This document shows, one piece after another, positions 32,828 to 41,457 of a stretch of 64,000 bases of DNA; within the stretch, counting starts at the first letter, position 1; every line of letters starts with the position of its first letter. Both the position numbers and the translations under genes were made by a program. The stretch covers positions 1,798,001 through 1,862,000 of the forward strand of contig CBDCCX010000006.1 in assembly GCA_965215165.1 (NCBI GenBank). Reading direction: 5' to 3'. Source of the stretch: JANQRZ01 sp965215165 (GTDB lineage Bacteria; Bacteroidota; Rhodothermia; Rhodothermales; JANQRZ01). A model generated the notes under the pieces. The model was not told the origin of the DNA and did no database searches. It saw nothing but the letters and a program-made list of their open reading frames with translations.

Positions 32828-35595
32828 CGGACCACAGTGATGCGCTGCGAGGCCGTGAACGCCTCGCCCGTGGCACGCACCACGTAGACGCCGCTCGGCA
32901 GCGCGGTCGCGTCGAGACCGAAGCGATGCGTCCCCGCCTCGACCGGCCCGTCAGCGAGCACCGCCACCCGGCGGCCGAGCACGTCGAAGACTACCACGCG
33001 CGCCTCGGCCGCCTCGGGCAGCGCCAGCGCCACGGTTGCCGCCCCGCGCGCCGGGTTCGGATATACCACGAGGGACGCCGCCGGCACCGCCGCTTCCGTC
33101 CCTCGGCTCCCTCCGACCGGACCCGCGACCCGGCCGCCGTCACCCGCGCGCCGGGCGTAGAACCCCGCCACCGACCGCAGCGCCGCCTGCGCGCCTTCGT
33201 CCGGCTCCCCGGCCGCTACCGCCTCGACTGCCGACGCCGCCTCAGCGTAGCGGCCCTCCGCCGCTTCGAGCGACGCCCCGGCGAGCGCCAGCACGCGCCC
33301 TACCGCCTCGGACTCCGCGAGGGGGGCCCACGCTGCGACTAGCTCGGCCGCCGCGTCGTAGTCCTCCTGCCCGAGCGCCGCCACTGCCTCAACTTCGAGC
33401 GCGGCCTCGGCCGTCGCCCGCTCGGTCTCGGGGACCTCCGGCTCGGCCAGCACGGCCCGCAACGTCTCGAGGAGCGCTGCCGTCTGTGCCCACTCGCCGA
33501 GGGCGTCGCCCCGGTCGAGCCGGTGGAGCGCGCCGAGCTCGTAGATCAGGGTGGGGGCCTCGCCCGAGGCCGGGGCCGCCGCGAGCGCCGCGCGCGTCGA
33601 CGCGATCAGAGAAACGAGCGTCTCAGGACTGTCGAGGCCACCCTCGGTCCCGGAGCGCATCTCCATGCCCGGCCCCTCCACCCCGCCAGCAGTGGCATAG
33701 CCTCCGCGCTGGCCGCTCAAGGTGAGGCACGAGGGCGGGCTGACGGTGTAGTCGCATTCCGAGACCGGGACGTAAGCCACCGGCCCGGCGAAGGCCCCAG
33801 CCGTCCCCGGCGTGAGCGTATCCCAGTAGGTGTTGACGGCCTGGGCGGTCGTGCTCGTGAGGTTACGCAGCAGGAGGCCGCCGGTGTCGTAGACCGAGTT
33901 CCGTCCGTTGACGGTCGAGTTGCCGAGGAAGGCATAGCCGCCGGTGTAGAGGAGGATCTCGGTGGTGGCGTTGCCCGCGATCCGGTTGGTACCGAAACCA
34001 TTAACGATGGGACTCATCGTGAGGTCGCTGCCCGCGACGACGGCGGCCCCATAGTCCCCGTTGCTCTCGACGACGTTGAAGGGGTAGAAGGGGTCGACCG
34101 TGGCGTTCGAGAGGGCGAGGCCTAGCTCGCCGTTGGAGCTAATCGTTGTTCTATCGATGCGTGCCGTGGCGTCGACGAGGCGGACGCCCTCGCCGATGTT
34201 ATTGCTGACGGAGGAGCTCGTCAGCGTGAGGTCGCCGTAGCAGGTGCCTCGGCAGGGGCAGGCCGCGCCCCCGATGGCGCAGTCGATGAACCCGACGAGG
34301 ATGCCGTCGCCGTTGCTCTCGACGGTGGAGCCCGAGACCGTCGCCCCCTCGGCCGAGCGGACGTCGAGGCCGACGCCGTTCGAGCGGAGCGTCGAGCCGG
34401 TGATCGAGGCCGTGCCCGGCTCGAAGACCGTGACGCCGGTGGCGGCGCGCTCGACGGTGACGCCGGTGGCGTCGAAGGTGCCGCCCACGGCGAAACCGTT
34501 CCACGTCTGCGCGGGGTCGATAGGCCCGAAGGTGGTGCTGGAGGCGCTGAACCCGCCCTCGACGGTGTACCCCTCGGACGCCGGGAACAGGACGTTGGCC
34601 CCGTACCACTCCCACTCCTGGTTCGCCGCCACGGTGATGCTCCGGTCGTAGCGGACCGTCGCGCCGTCGCCACCGATCAGGCCCGGGCGGTAGGTCGCCG
34701 TCATGGCGCGCATGCGCGCGAACTGCCCCGGCGTGAAGGCCCCCCAGCAGTAGTCGAGGCTGTAGCTCATGTAGTTGTCGACGTCGTCGGGAGCGTCGGA
34801 GCCGCCGGGCCCGAGCATGTCGGGGCACGAGTTCCGGAGGGGGCACGAGCCGGCGACGAGGTTCCGACCGTCGAGCTCCGGCGGGGTGTCGCAGACGCGG
34901 TCACCATTAGAGAGGCAAGCCGGTGCCGAGGCGTCAGGGCAGGAGTTCGGGGGGTCGAACGTATGGTAGAGCCCGAGCCAGTGGCCGACCTCGTGGACGA
35001 GCGTCCCCCCCTGGTTCGGATGGCTCAGGGGGTTGCCGTACCACGGGAGCTGGTACCACGGGCTGTCGGTGATCCGGAAGAAGTTGACCACGACGCCGTT
35101 GCTGGGGCTGCCCGCCGAGGTCGGGAACGAGGCGAAGCCGTCGGGGCCGCCCGGCATGTAACCCAGGTAGACGTTGAGCACGTTCTCGGTGTCGACGTAG
35201 TAGGCTTGCTTGGCAGCGAAGCTGTTGGTGCGGAAGTCCTGGAACCAGTCAGTGTTCTCCACCCGGTTGACACCCCGGAGGTAGAACGAGATGTCGCCCC
35301 CGGCAAACGCCCGGTTGAGCGTGTCGATCTGCGTCTGGAGACTGGCGAGGGGGTAGTTCCCGACCCCCTGATCGTCGTGGACGGCGTGGAACACGACCGG
35401 GATGCGGATCTCCCCGGCCGGTAAGAGGATGTAGTTTAGCGAAGTCTCGGTGAGTGGCGGCTCGAAGGCGCACCACTCGTCGGTGGTCTGGGCTTGCACG
35501 CGATCAGCGCCGGCCATGACGAGGGCCAAGCTCAGTGCGCAGAGAGAGAGAGAGACGCATGGGACCGTGGGTTTGGGTGAGACGGCAGGAAACAC
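32824..35595 (-). CDS. Secreted M43-type metalloprotease with beta-helix and T9SS domain
   Basis: 923 aa. Signal segment at residues 15-36, then a pappalysin-like (M43) protease domain with His201-Glu202-x2-His205 and His211 in LVHEVGHWLGLYHTF, and MSYSLDYCWGAFTPGQ as Met-turn region. Residues 330-610 are a right-handed beta-helix (repeated GSTLRSNGVGLDVRSAEGAT type coils). A Glu/Ala-rich helical region follows (residues 690-840), then the T9SS domain (VYPNPARGAATVALALPEAA ... PSGVYVVRATG). It is the first gene of a two-gene operon with the 531-aa cargo protein. Confidence 0.92.
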   Translation of the reverse strand: MFPAVSPKPTVPCVSLSLCALSLALVMAGADRVQAQTTDEWCAFEPPLTETSLNYILLPAGEIRIPVVFHAVHDDQGVGNYPLASLQTQIDTLNRAFAGGDISFYLRGVNRVENTDWFQDFRTNSFAAKQAYYVDTENVLNVYLGYMPGGPDGFASFPTSAGSPSNGVVVNFFRITDSPWYQLPWYGNPLSHPNQGGTLVHEVGHWLGLYHTFDPPNSCPDASAPACLSNGDRVCDTPPELDGRNLVAGSCPLRNSCPDMLGPGGSDAPDDVDNYMSYSLDYCWGAFTPGQFARMRAMTATYRPGLIGGDGATVRYDRSITVAANQEWEWYGANVLFPASEGYTVEGGFSASSTTFGPIDPAQTWNGFAVGGTFDATGVTVERAATGVTVFEPGTASITGSTLRSNGVGLDVRSAEGATVSGSTVESNGDGILVGFIDCAIGGAACPCRGTCYGDLTLTSSSVSNNIGEGVRLVDATARIDRTTISSNGELGLALSNATVDPFYPFNVVESNGDYGAAVVAGSDLTMSPIVNGFGTNRIAGNATTEILLYTGGYAFLGNSTVNGRNSVYDTGGLLLRNLTSTTAQAVNTYWDTLTPGTAGAFAGPVAYVPVSECDYTVSPPSCLTLSGQRGGYATAGGVEGPGMEMRSGTEGGLDSPETLVSLIASTRAALAAAPASGEAPTLIYELGALHRLDRGDALGEWAQTAALLETLRAVLAEPEVPETERATAEAALEVEAVAALGQEDYDAAAELVAAWAPLAESEAVGRVLALAGASLEAAEGRYAEAASAVEAVAAGEPDEGAQAALRSVAGFYARRAGDGGRVAGPVGGSRGTEAAVPAASLVVYPNPARGAATVALALPEAAEARVVVFDVLGRRVAVLADGPVEAGTHRFGLDATALPSGVYVVRATGEAFTASQRITVVR

Positions 35596-35806
35596 GGTGG
35601 GGGCTTATCTCCGCTTGCACTGCGAGAGTATGAAATATCCGGGTACAATACAAGTCCCCATAAAATTATTCTTGACACCCTTCGGTTTTTGAGCTATAGG
35701 CCCTCACCCCGGCTTCGCTATCGGTTCGGACGGCAGGGCAACGACCGAGGCTGGCATTCGGAGCCGGGCTGTCGGATATTCTGCCCGCACCGTCATCCCG
35801 TAGACC
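35596..35806. other. AT-rich divergent promoter region
   Basis: This 211-nt spacer separates the divergent M43 protease and ubiA-like genes. It contains the most AT-rich stretch nearby (around 35630-35695, with ATAAAATTATTCTTGACA), as expected for promoters on both strands. On the minus strand TTGTATTG and TATTTCATA are possible -10 boxes. No small frame or clear hairpin is seen. Confidence 0.4.
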
Positions 35807-36724
35807 ATGCCTCTGACGCAGACCGCGCCGCCTCTCCTCCGAGACCGCCTCCGCGCGCTCAACCGCGCGCTGCGGACCTACCAGTGGGTCAAGAACGTCC
35901 TGCTCTTCGTCCCGATGCTGATGGCCCACCGGGTCGGAGACGCTGAGGTGTGGGCAAGCGCGGCGCTCGGGTTCGTCGCCTTCAGCCTGTGCGCCTCCTC
36001 GGCCTACGTCGTCAACGACTTGGTCGACCGCGAGGCCGACCGGCAGCACCCGGCCAAGCGCCACCGCCCCTTCGCCTCCGGCGCGCTCTCGTTCGGCTTT
36101 GGCCTGGTCCTCGTCCCGGCGCTCATCGTGGCGGCCTTCGGGATCGCGTGGTGGGCGCTGCCGGCGGCGTTCCGGCTGACGCTGGCGGTCTACCTGGTCA
36201 CCACGCTCGCCTACTCGTTCGTGCTCAAGCAGCAGCCCGTAGTCGACGTGCTGGTGCTGGCCGGGCTCTACGCGCTACGCATCTTCGCCGGCGGCGCGGC
36301 CACGGCGGTGCCCGTCTCGGAGTGGCTGCTGGCCTTCTCGGTGTTCTTCTTCCTGTCGCTGGCGCTGCTGAAGCGCTTCGCCGAGCTGCACCGCCTGGAG
36401 TCGGACCCGGCGGGCTCGCTGCTCGGGCGCGGCTACCGGGGCGACGACCTGCCGGTGCTCCGCACGGCGGGGCAGACGGCGGGCTACCTCTCGGTGCTGG
36501 TGCTGGCGCTGCACATCCGCAGCCCCGAGATCAGCGTGCTCTACACGCGGCCGAGCCTGCTGTGGGCCGTGGCGGTGCTGCTGCTCTACTGGATCACGCG
36601 GGTGTGGCTGCTGGCGGGCCGGCGGGACCTGGACGACGACCCGATCCTGTTCGCGGCGAAAGACCCGGCGAGCTACTTCGTGTTCGGGCTGATGGGAGGT
36701 GCGCTCCTGATTGCCTCCCTGTGA
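35807..36724 (+). CDS. UbiA-family prenyltransferase (decaprenyl-phosphate phosphoribosyltransferase-like)
   Basis: 305 aa integral membrane enzyme with about eight spans. The first Asp-rich motif is Asn70-Asp71-x2-Asp74-x3-Asp78 in VVNDLVDREADRQHPAKRHR; the following HPAKRHRPFASG matches the mycobacterial DPPR synthase (Rv3806c) branch of UbiA, where phosphoribose from PRPP is transferred to polyprenyl phosphate. The next gene is a DprE1-like oxidase, which acts on the same pathway. Together they suggest synthesis of a polyprenyl-phospho-arabinose donor for an envelope glycan. No DprE2 is in the window. Confidence 0.88.
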   Translation: MPLTQTAPPLLRDRLRALNRALRTYQWVKNVLLFVPMLMAHRVGDAEVWASAALGFVAFSLCASSAYVVNDLVDREADRQHPAKRHRPFASGALSFGFGLVLVPALIVAAFGIAWWALPAAFRLTLAVYLVTTLAYSFVLKQQPVVDVLVLAGLYALRIFAGGAATAVPVSEWLLAFSVFFFLSLALLKRFAELHRLESDPAGSLLGRGYRGDDLPVLRTAGQTAGYLSVLVLALHIRSPEISVLYTRPSLLWAVAVLLLYWITRVWLLAGRRDLDDDPILFAAKDPASYFVFGLMGGALLIASL

Positions 36725-36752
36725 AGAAGGCACGGGGTGAAGAAGGCACCGG
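36721..36752 (+). repeat. 16-bp tandem duplication after the UbiA gene
   Basis: GTGAAGAAGGCACGGG (36721-36736) is followed directly by a copy with one or two changes (36737-36752). The first copy contains the stop codon of the UbiA gene. The second offers a GTG that could be mistaken for the start of the next gene. Confidence 0.6.
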
Positions 36753-36829
36753 GAGTAGAAAGATGGCGAACGGTTAGCCCACCGCGCAGTCCCGCCCCTA
36801 CCTTACCGGTTCAAGCTCTCTCTTCTCCC

Positions 36830-38164
36830 GTGGCCGCTCGACCGAACCCTCTCGCCTACGCCTCCTGGGGCCGCGTCCCGCGCTCGACGCCGGCGCGCGT
36901 GCGGCGGATGAGGCCCGGCAGCGAGGCGCTGCCCGCAGGCCCCTCGGTCTCGGGCTCCTCGATGCTGACCTACGGGCAGGGCCGGTCCTACGGCGACGCC
37001 TGCCTCAACAACGGTGGCACCCTCCTCGACGCCTCCGCCCTCGACCGCATTCTCGAGTTCGACGCGGGCACCGGGGTCCTCCGGTGCGAGGCCGGGGTGA
37101 CGCTGGCCGCCCTCCTCGCGGTCACCGTGCCCCAGGGCTGGTTTCTGCCGGTCACCCCGGGCACCACCTTCGTCTCCCTCGGCGGGGCGATTGCCAACGA
37201 CGTGCACGGCAAGAACCACCACCGCGACGGGAGCTTCGGCCGCTTCGTCCGCCGCTTCGAGCTGTGGCGCTCGGACGGCGGGCGGCTCGTCTGCTCGCCC
37301 GAGGACAACGCCGACCTGTTCCGGGCCACGGTCGCCGGCCTCGGCCTGACCGGTTTCATTCGCTGGGCCGAGATTCAACTCACGCCCATCGAGAGCGACC
37401 GGATCGACCTGACCCGGACGCGCTTTCCGTCGCTCGACGCCTTCTTCGAGATCAACGCGACCGCCAATGCCCGCTCGCGCTACACCGTCGCGTGGATCGA
37501 CACGACGGCGACCGGGGCCGGCCTCGGACGCGGCCTCTACGTCGAGGGCGACCACGCACCCGGCACGCTGCCGCCGCCCGGCGAGGTCCCGACGCCCCGC
37601 CTCCGCCTCCCGCTCGATGCGCCGAGCGGCCTGCTGAACCGGTTCACGGTTCGGGCCTTCAACGCGCTCTACTACCGGCAGCAGGTCGCGCCCGTCGTCC
37701 GCAAGCGCGTGCCGTATGCGCCGTTCTTCTACCCCCTCGACGCGCTCGGCAGCTGGAACCGGCTCTACGGAAAGCGGGGCTTCTTCCAGTACCAGTTCGT
37801 CGTCCCGTTCACCGAGGGGCACGCGGCGGTGCGCGAGATCCTCGACCGGATCGCCCGCTCCGGCCAGGCGTCGTTCCTGGCGGTCCTCAAGACGTTCGGG
37901 GACCTGCCCTCGCCCGGCCTCCTCTCCTTTCCGCAGCCCGGCGTCACCCTCGCGCTCGACTTCCCGAACCGAGGGGCGAAGACCACGCGCCTCTTCGCCG
38001 AGCTCGACCGGCTCGTCCGCGACGCCGGGGGCCGCCTCTACCCGGCCAAAGACGCCTGCATGACGGCCGCCGACTTCCGGCGGTTCTACCCCGAGTGGCA
38101 GGACTTTCAGCAGTACATCGACCCGGCGTTTTCGTCGAGCTTCTGGCGGCGGGTGACGGGCTGA
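36830..38164 (+). CDS. DprE1-like FAD-dependent oxidase
   Basis: 444 aa. The FAD-binding segment YGQGRSYGDACLNNGG and NDVHGKNHHRDGSFGRFVRR align closely with mycobacterial DprE1, which oxidises decaprenyl-phosphoryl-ribose at C2 on the way to arabinose. YGKRGFFQYQFVVPF and LYPAKDACMTAADF in the C-terminal half also correspond. At the place of DprE1 Cys387 (the covalent benzothiazinone target) this protein has Ala (LALDFP instead of ICVDFP). GTG 36830 is used, preceded by TACCTTA at 36799; the upstream in-frame part is noncoding. The gene follows the UbiA-type transferase by 105 nt. Confidence 0.9.
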   Translation: MAARPNPLAYASWGRVPRSTPARVRRMRPGSEALPAGPSVSGSSMLTYGQGRSYGDACLNNGGTLLDASALDRILEFDAGTGVLRCEAGVTLAALLAVTVPQGWFLPVTPGTTFVSLGGAIANDVHGKNHHRDGSFGRFVRRFELWRSDGGRLVCSPEDNADLFRATVAGLGLTGFIRWAEIQLTPIESDRIDLTRTRFPSLDAFFEINATANARSRYTVAWIDTTATGAGLGRGLYVEGDHAPGTLPPPGEVPTPRLRLPLDAPSGLLNRFTVRAFNALYYRQQVAPVVRKRVPYAPFFYPLDALGSWNRLYGKRGFFQYQFVVPFTEGHAAVREILDRIARSGQASFLAVLKTFGDLPSPGLLSFPQPGVTLALDFPNRGAKTTRLFAELDRLVRDAGGRLYPAKDACMTAADFRRFYPEWQDFQQYIDPAFSSSFWRRVTG

Positions 38165-38199
38165 GGCAGGAGGAACGAACCCGCTTGTGCTCCCCTCCT

Positions 38200-38934
38200 C
38201 TACATTAGCCCGCGCTCTGCAAGCGACGTGTAGCCGCGCCCGGCGATGATGAGGTGGTCGTGCACCGGAATGCCCATCAGCTTGCCGGCCTCGACGAGCT
38301 GCTTGGTGATCTGCACGTCCTCCCGGGACGGCTCCGGGTTGCCGGACGGGTGGTTGTGCAGGCAGACGATGGCCGCAGCGTTCTCCACCACGGCCCGCTG
38401 GAAGACGGCGCGCGGCTCGACGATGGACGCCGCGAGGCCGCCTTCGGAGATCGTGAAGTCGCCCGTGATAACGTTGGCCGTGTTGAGCAGCACGATCACG
38501 AACACCTCGCGCTTGAGGTCGCGGAGCTTGGGGCCGTAGGCCGCCGCCACATCGCCCGGCGCGCAGACCTGGACGCGCTCGCCGTCGCCCTGCGCCTCGA
38601 CGCGCCGGCCGATCTCGAACGCCGCCTGGAGCTGCACCGCCTTGGCCGGGCCGATCCCGACGACGCGCTCCAGGAGCTTCCGCTCCTTCCCGGCGAGCGC
38701 CGCGAGGGAGCCGTAGGTCCGCAGCAGCGCTTGCCCGAGCTGGACGGCCGAGAGGCTACCCGCCTTCGTGCGCGTCCCGTTGCCGAAGATGAGCGCGATC
38801 AGCTCGGCGTCGGAGAGGGCCGCCGCGCCGCGCGCCATCAGCCGCTCGCGCGGGCGCTCCGACGCGTCCCACTGGTTGATCGGAAGGTGGTACTGGACGT
38901 CCGGCTCGGCGGCTGGGTTGATGGGCGTGTGCAT
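38200..38934 (-). CDS. radC: RadC/JAB-domain protein
   Basis: 244 aa. The N-terminal half has a helix-hairpin-helix (LLERVVGIGPAKAVQLQAAF), and the C-terminal half is a JAB/MPN+ metalloprotease-like domain with His-x-His-x7-Ser-x2-Asp in HNHPSGNPEPSREDVQIT. RadC was named for DNA repair, but the function is unproven. The start MHTPINPAAEPDVQYH is the first Met of a region that stays conserved-looking (LPINQWDASERPRERLMARG). It is convergent with the DprE1-like gene, 35 nt apart. Confidence 0.94.
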   Translation of the reverse strand: MHTPINPAAEPDVQYHLPINQWDASERPRERLMARGAAALSDAELIALIFGNGTRTKAGSLSAVQLGQALLRTYGSLAALAGKERKLLERVVGIGPAKAVQLQAAFEIGRRVEAQGDGERVQVCAPGDVAAAYGPKLRDLKREVFVIVLLNTANVITGDFTISEGGLAASIVEPRAVFQRAVVENAAAIVCLHNHPSGNPEPSREDVQITKQLVEAGKLMGIPVHDHLIIAGRGYTSLAERGLM

Positions 38935-39135
38935 GGCGGGGCAGGCAGGGGTGAAGGAAGACTGTCCTTCTAGACGCAGGAACCGGCCTCGCGTAACCTA
39001 GGCACCCGCCTCTTCCGCCGTGCGACGCTGTACGGCGTGCTCGGCCGACCGAGAGACACCGGACCGAGAGGCACCGCACGGCGCAGACTTTCTCGATTCG
39101 TAGTGGCCTCGCCGGTGACGTTTCCTCGTATGTAC
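38935..39135. other. Intergenic region between radC and the candidate RNA
   Basis: First part of a 516-nt gap. It contains a near-perfect 15-bp direct repeat (GACCGAGAGACACCG and GACCGAGAGGCACCG, around 39047-39076). CCGTGCG and CGCACGG flank this region, giving a possible long-range stem. No convincing frame is seen. The radC promoter should be here on the minus strand and any promoter for the structured region on the plus strand. Confidence 0.4.
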
Positions 39136-39284
39136 AGGTGGGGCGGGAAGTACGAGACCGCTCCCGCCTGCACCTCCCTTGTTTGTTCTTTCTTGTTTTC
39201 ACGGCTACACTGTAGCGCCCACCACAACACTTGGGGTGCTACGGGGGCGACAGGCTTGGTGGTGGGGCCTGTCGCCCTTTCTTT
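39136..39284 (+). ncRNA. Candidate structured small RNA ending in a terminator
   Basis: Three hairpins follow each other on the plus strand. Hairpin 1 is AGGTGGGGCGGGA (39136-39148) with TCCCGCCTGCACCT (39162-39175). Hairpin 2 is GTAGCGCCC (39212-39220) with GGGTGCTAC (39234-39242). Hairpin 3 is a terminator (39245-39277) with TTTCTTT. No coding gene precedes the terminator on this strand, since radC points the other way, so it must end another transcript. I do not recognise the fold as a known family (not tmRNA, SRP or RNase P by eye). Confidence 0.4.
39245..39284 (+). terminator. Rho-independent terminator
   Basis: Stem GGGCGACAGGC (39245-39255) pairs perfectly with GCCTGTCGCCC (39267-39277), 11 bp, followed by TTTCTTTA. 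It is oriented for the plus strand and has no protein gene upstream on that strand within 1 kb. Confidence 0.8.
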
Positions 39285-39450
39285 ATGCCGCGGCGCTGGA
39301 GTCGGCCCTATCTGGCTAGAGCCGTTCGGAGGTGAAGAGAGCCTCCCAATCCCCACCAGAGTGCGCCGGGCCTGACGAGGAGATACGCCTACAGTCTCTT
39401 GCGTTTGGACGAAGCGCTTCTTACGTTACGATCTCCTCACCATTCCCCCA

Positions 39451-41376
39451 ATGCACATGCTTTCGATCATCCGCGCTCCGCAGTTCCTCTCGTCCTTGCT
39501 TCTCGGTGCCGCGCTCTGCGCCCCGGTGCACGCCCAGGTGCTCAGCGGGCCCGCCGAGACCTTCATCGTCACCACGACCGCCGACACCGACGACGGAGCC
39601 TGCGATGCCGACTGCTCGCTCCGCGAAGCGCTCGCTGCCGCGAACGCCGGCTCCAGCCTGGACACGATTCTGTTTGCCGACGCCCTCGCCGGAGAGACGC
39701 TCACGCTCACCCTCGGGCAGCTCGGCATCTCCAAACCCCTCGTGCTCGACGGATCGGGGCTAGACATCACGGTTAGCGGAAACGGTGTCTCGCGGGTACT
39801 CCAGGTGAGCACCCGAGAGCGGGTCGAGATCGTCGGCCTCACGCTGGCAGACGGCTTCACCGACGGACCGGGAGGCGGCGTTTACGCAACGGGAGGAAGC
39901 CGACTCACGCTTCGCGAAGTGACGGTGCGGGACAACACGGCGCAGGACGGTGGAGGCATTTCCGCGGGCACCGGTCTCACCGTCATCGCCTCGACGATCA
40001 GCGGCAACCGGGCTACAGGCGACAGCAACGGCCGCGGCGGTGGGGGGGGTGGCCTCTTCGCCACCTTCGCCACCATTTCCTCTAGCACCATCAGCGGCAA
40101 CGAGGCTAAATACGGTGCTGGCCTCACATCATCTCCCTTCACCGATTCCTACATCGCGTTGCGAAACAGCACCGTCGTAGGCAACAACGCTACGAGTACG
40201 GCCGGTGGCCTCCATAGCGTCGCGGGTATCTTCGAGAAATACAGCATCGTCGCTTTCGAGAACAGCATCGTCGCGGGCAACACAGTGGGCGGGAGCTTTA
40301 CCGCGCCCAGCGCGAACTGCGCCGGATACAACTCGCCGCCGTTCTCTGTTGGCTACAGCGTCGTCGATGCAGACTGCAACCCGTCGGACACGGACCGCAT
40401 CGTCGATGCGTCCACCCTGCCCGCCCTCTTGCTCGACCCGGTGCTTGCCGACAACGGCGGGCCGACGCTGACCCACGCGCTGCTCGCCCCCGGCGGCGAC
40501 CCGAGTGCCAACCCCGCCATCGACATCGGCGGCGACTGCGGGCCGGTCGATCAGCGCGGCTTCCTCGCGCCCACCGACGGCGACGGCGACGGCATCGCTG
40601 CCTGTGACGCCGGGGCCGTCGAACGCGCCGCCCCCAGCGGCTCCGACGTCACGATCCAGTTCGCCATCGCCTTGGACCCGGCCCTCGTCCCACCCCAGGG
40701 GGGGTCGATCCCGTTCGGCGTGCTGCTCGCCAACACCACAGATGCGCCGCAGACCGTCCAGGTGTGGAGCGAGGCGACGCTGCCTGACGGCTCGGTCCGT
40801 GGCCCGCTCATCGGGCCGGTCACGGTCCGCCTCGCGCCGGGCGACACGCTGTCCCGCAAGATCGAGCAGGCGGTCCCGGCCCGCGCGCCGGCCGGCCTCT
40901 ACTTCTACACCGGGTTTGTGGGCGATTTCCCTGACGCGCCGCGAGACAGCAGCTTCTTCCGCGTCCGCAAGCAGGCAGCACGCGGAGTCGTAGGGCCGCT
41001 GACTGCCACGGCATGGACCGTCATAGACGCCACGACAGGGTCGCCGGTGCTGGCCGGGGACCGCTGGACCTCGGACGAGCTACCAGAGGTGGCCTCTTCA
41101 ACGTCGGTGCCGACCGCGTTCGCCCTCGCCGCGGCCTACCCGAACCCGTTCCGCTCTGCCACTACGCTGAGCCTCGACCTGCCCGAGGCGACGACTGTGC
41201 GGCTCGTGGTTTACGACGTGCTCGGCCGTACGGTGGCGACGCTCGTGGACGGGGAGCTAGCAGCCGGCAGCCACGCTCTCACTCTCGACGGGTCGGCGCT
41301 GCCGAGCGGCACCTACCTGGTGCGCCTCACGGCCGGCGGCTTCGCGGCGACGCAGCGCGTGACCCTCATCCGTTAA
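39451..41376 (+). CDS. Secreted CSLREA beta-helix protein with T9SS domain
   Basis: 641 aa. Signal peptide (LSSLLLGAALCAPVHA) then the CSLREA motif (DADCSLREALAAANAG, residues 52-67), which begins many secreted right-handed beta-helix proteins. Helix coils with Gly-Gly-Gly and ISGN motifs follow (STISGNRATGDSNGRG), then a choice-of-anchor-type end (GDCGPVDQRGFLAP). A 130-residue Ig-like domain and a T9SS domain (AYPNPFRSATTLSLDLPEAT ... PSGTYLVRLTA) finish the protein. Likely a surface adhesin or polysaccharide-binding protein; no catalytic motif is visible. Confidence 0.88.
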   Translation: MHMLSIIRAPQFLSSLLLGAALCAPVHAQVLSGPAETFIVTTTADTDDGACDADCSLREALAAANAGSSLDTILFADALAGETLTLTLGQLGISKPLVLDGSGLDITVSGNGVSRVLQVSTRERVEIVGLTLADGFTDGPGGGVYATGGSRLTLREVTVRDNTAQDGGGISAGTGLTVIASTISGNRATGDSNGRGGGGGGLFATFATISSSTISGNEAKYGAGLTSSPFTDSYIALRNSTVVGNNATSTAGGLHSVAGIFEKYSIVAFENSIVAGNTVGGSFTAPSANCAGYNSPPFSVGYSVVDADCNPSDTDRIVDASTLPALLLDPVLADNGGPTLTHALLAPGGDPSANPAIDIGGDCGPVDQRGFLAPTDGDGDGIAACDAGAVERAAPSGSDVTIQFAIALDPALVPPQGGSIPFGVLLANTTDAPQTVQVWSEATLPDGSVRGPLIGPVTVRLAPGDTLSRKIEQAVPARAPAGLYFYTGFVGDFPDAPRDSSFFRVRKQAARGVVGPLTATAWTVIDATTGSPVLAGDRWTSDELPEVASSTSVPTAFALAAAYPNPFRSATTLSLDLPEATTVRLVVYDVLGRTVATLVDGELAAGSHALTLDGSALPSGTYLVRLTAGGFAATQRVTLIR

Positions 41377-41393
41377 CCTCGGAGATCGACGAA

Positions 41394-41434
41394 AAAGGGT
41401 GCCCGCAGCGAGAGTCTCGCTGCGGGCACCCTTT
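41394..41434. terminator. Bidirectional terminator between convergent genes
   Basis: AAAGGGTGCCCGCAGCGAG (41394-41412) and its exact reverse complement (41416-41434) form a 19-bp stem with a 3-nt loop. On the minus strand it is followed by a run of T (AAAAA on the plus strand at 41392-41396), so it ends the S46 peptidase gene well. On the plus strand it ends the CSLREA gene. Confidence 0.88.
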
Positions 41435-41457
41435 CGTCTCAAACGCTGCGCTCTACG

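Noticed and set aside
36737..36829. Upstream GTG start for the DprE1-like gene
   Set aside because: It lies in the second copy of a 16-bp tandem duplication, and the added residues are Pro/Ser-rich and not part of the family.
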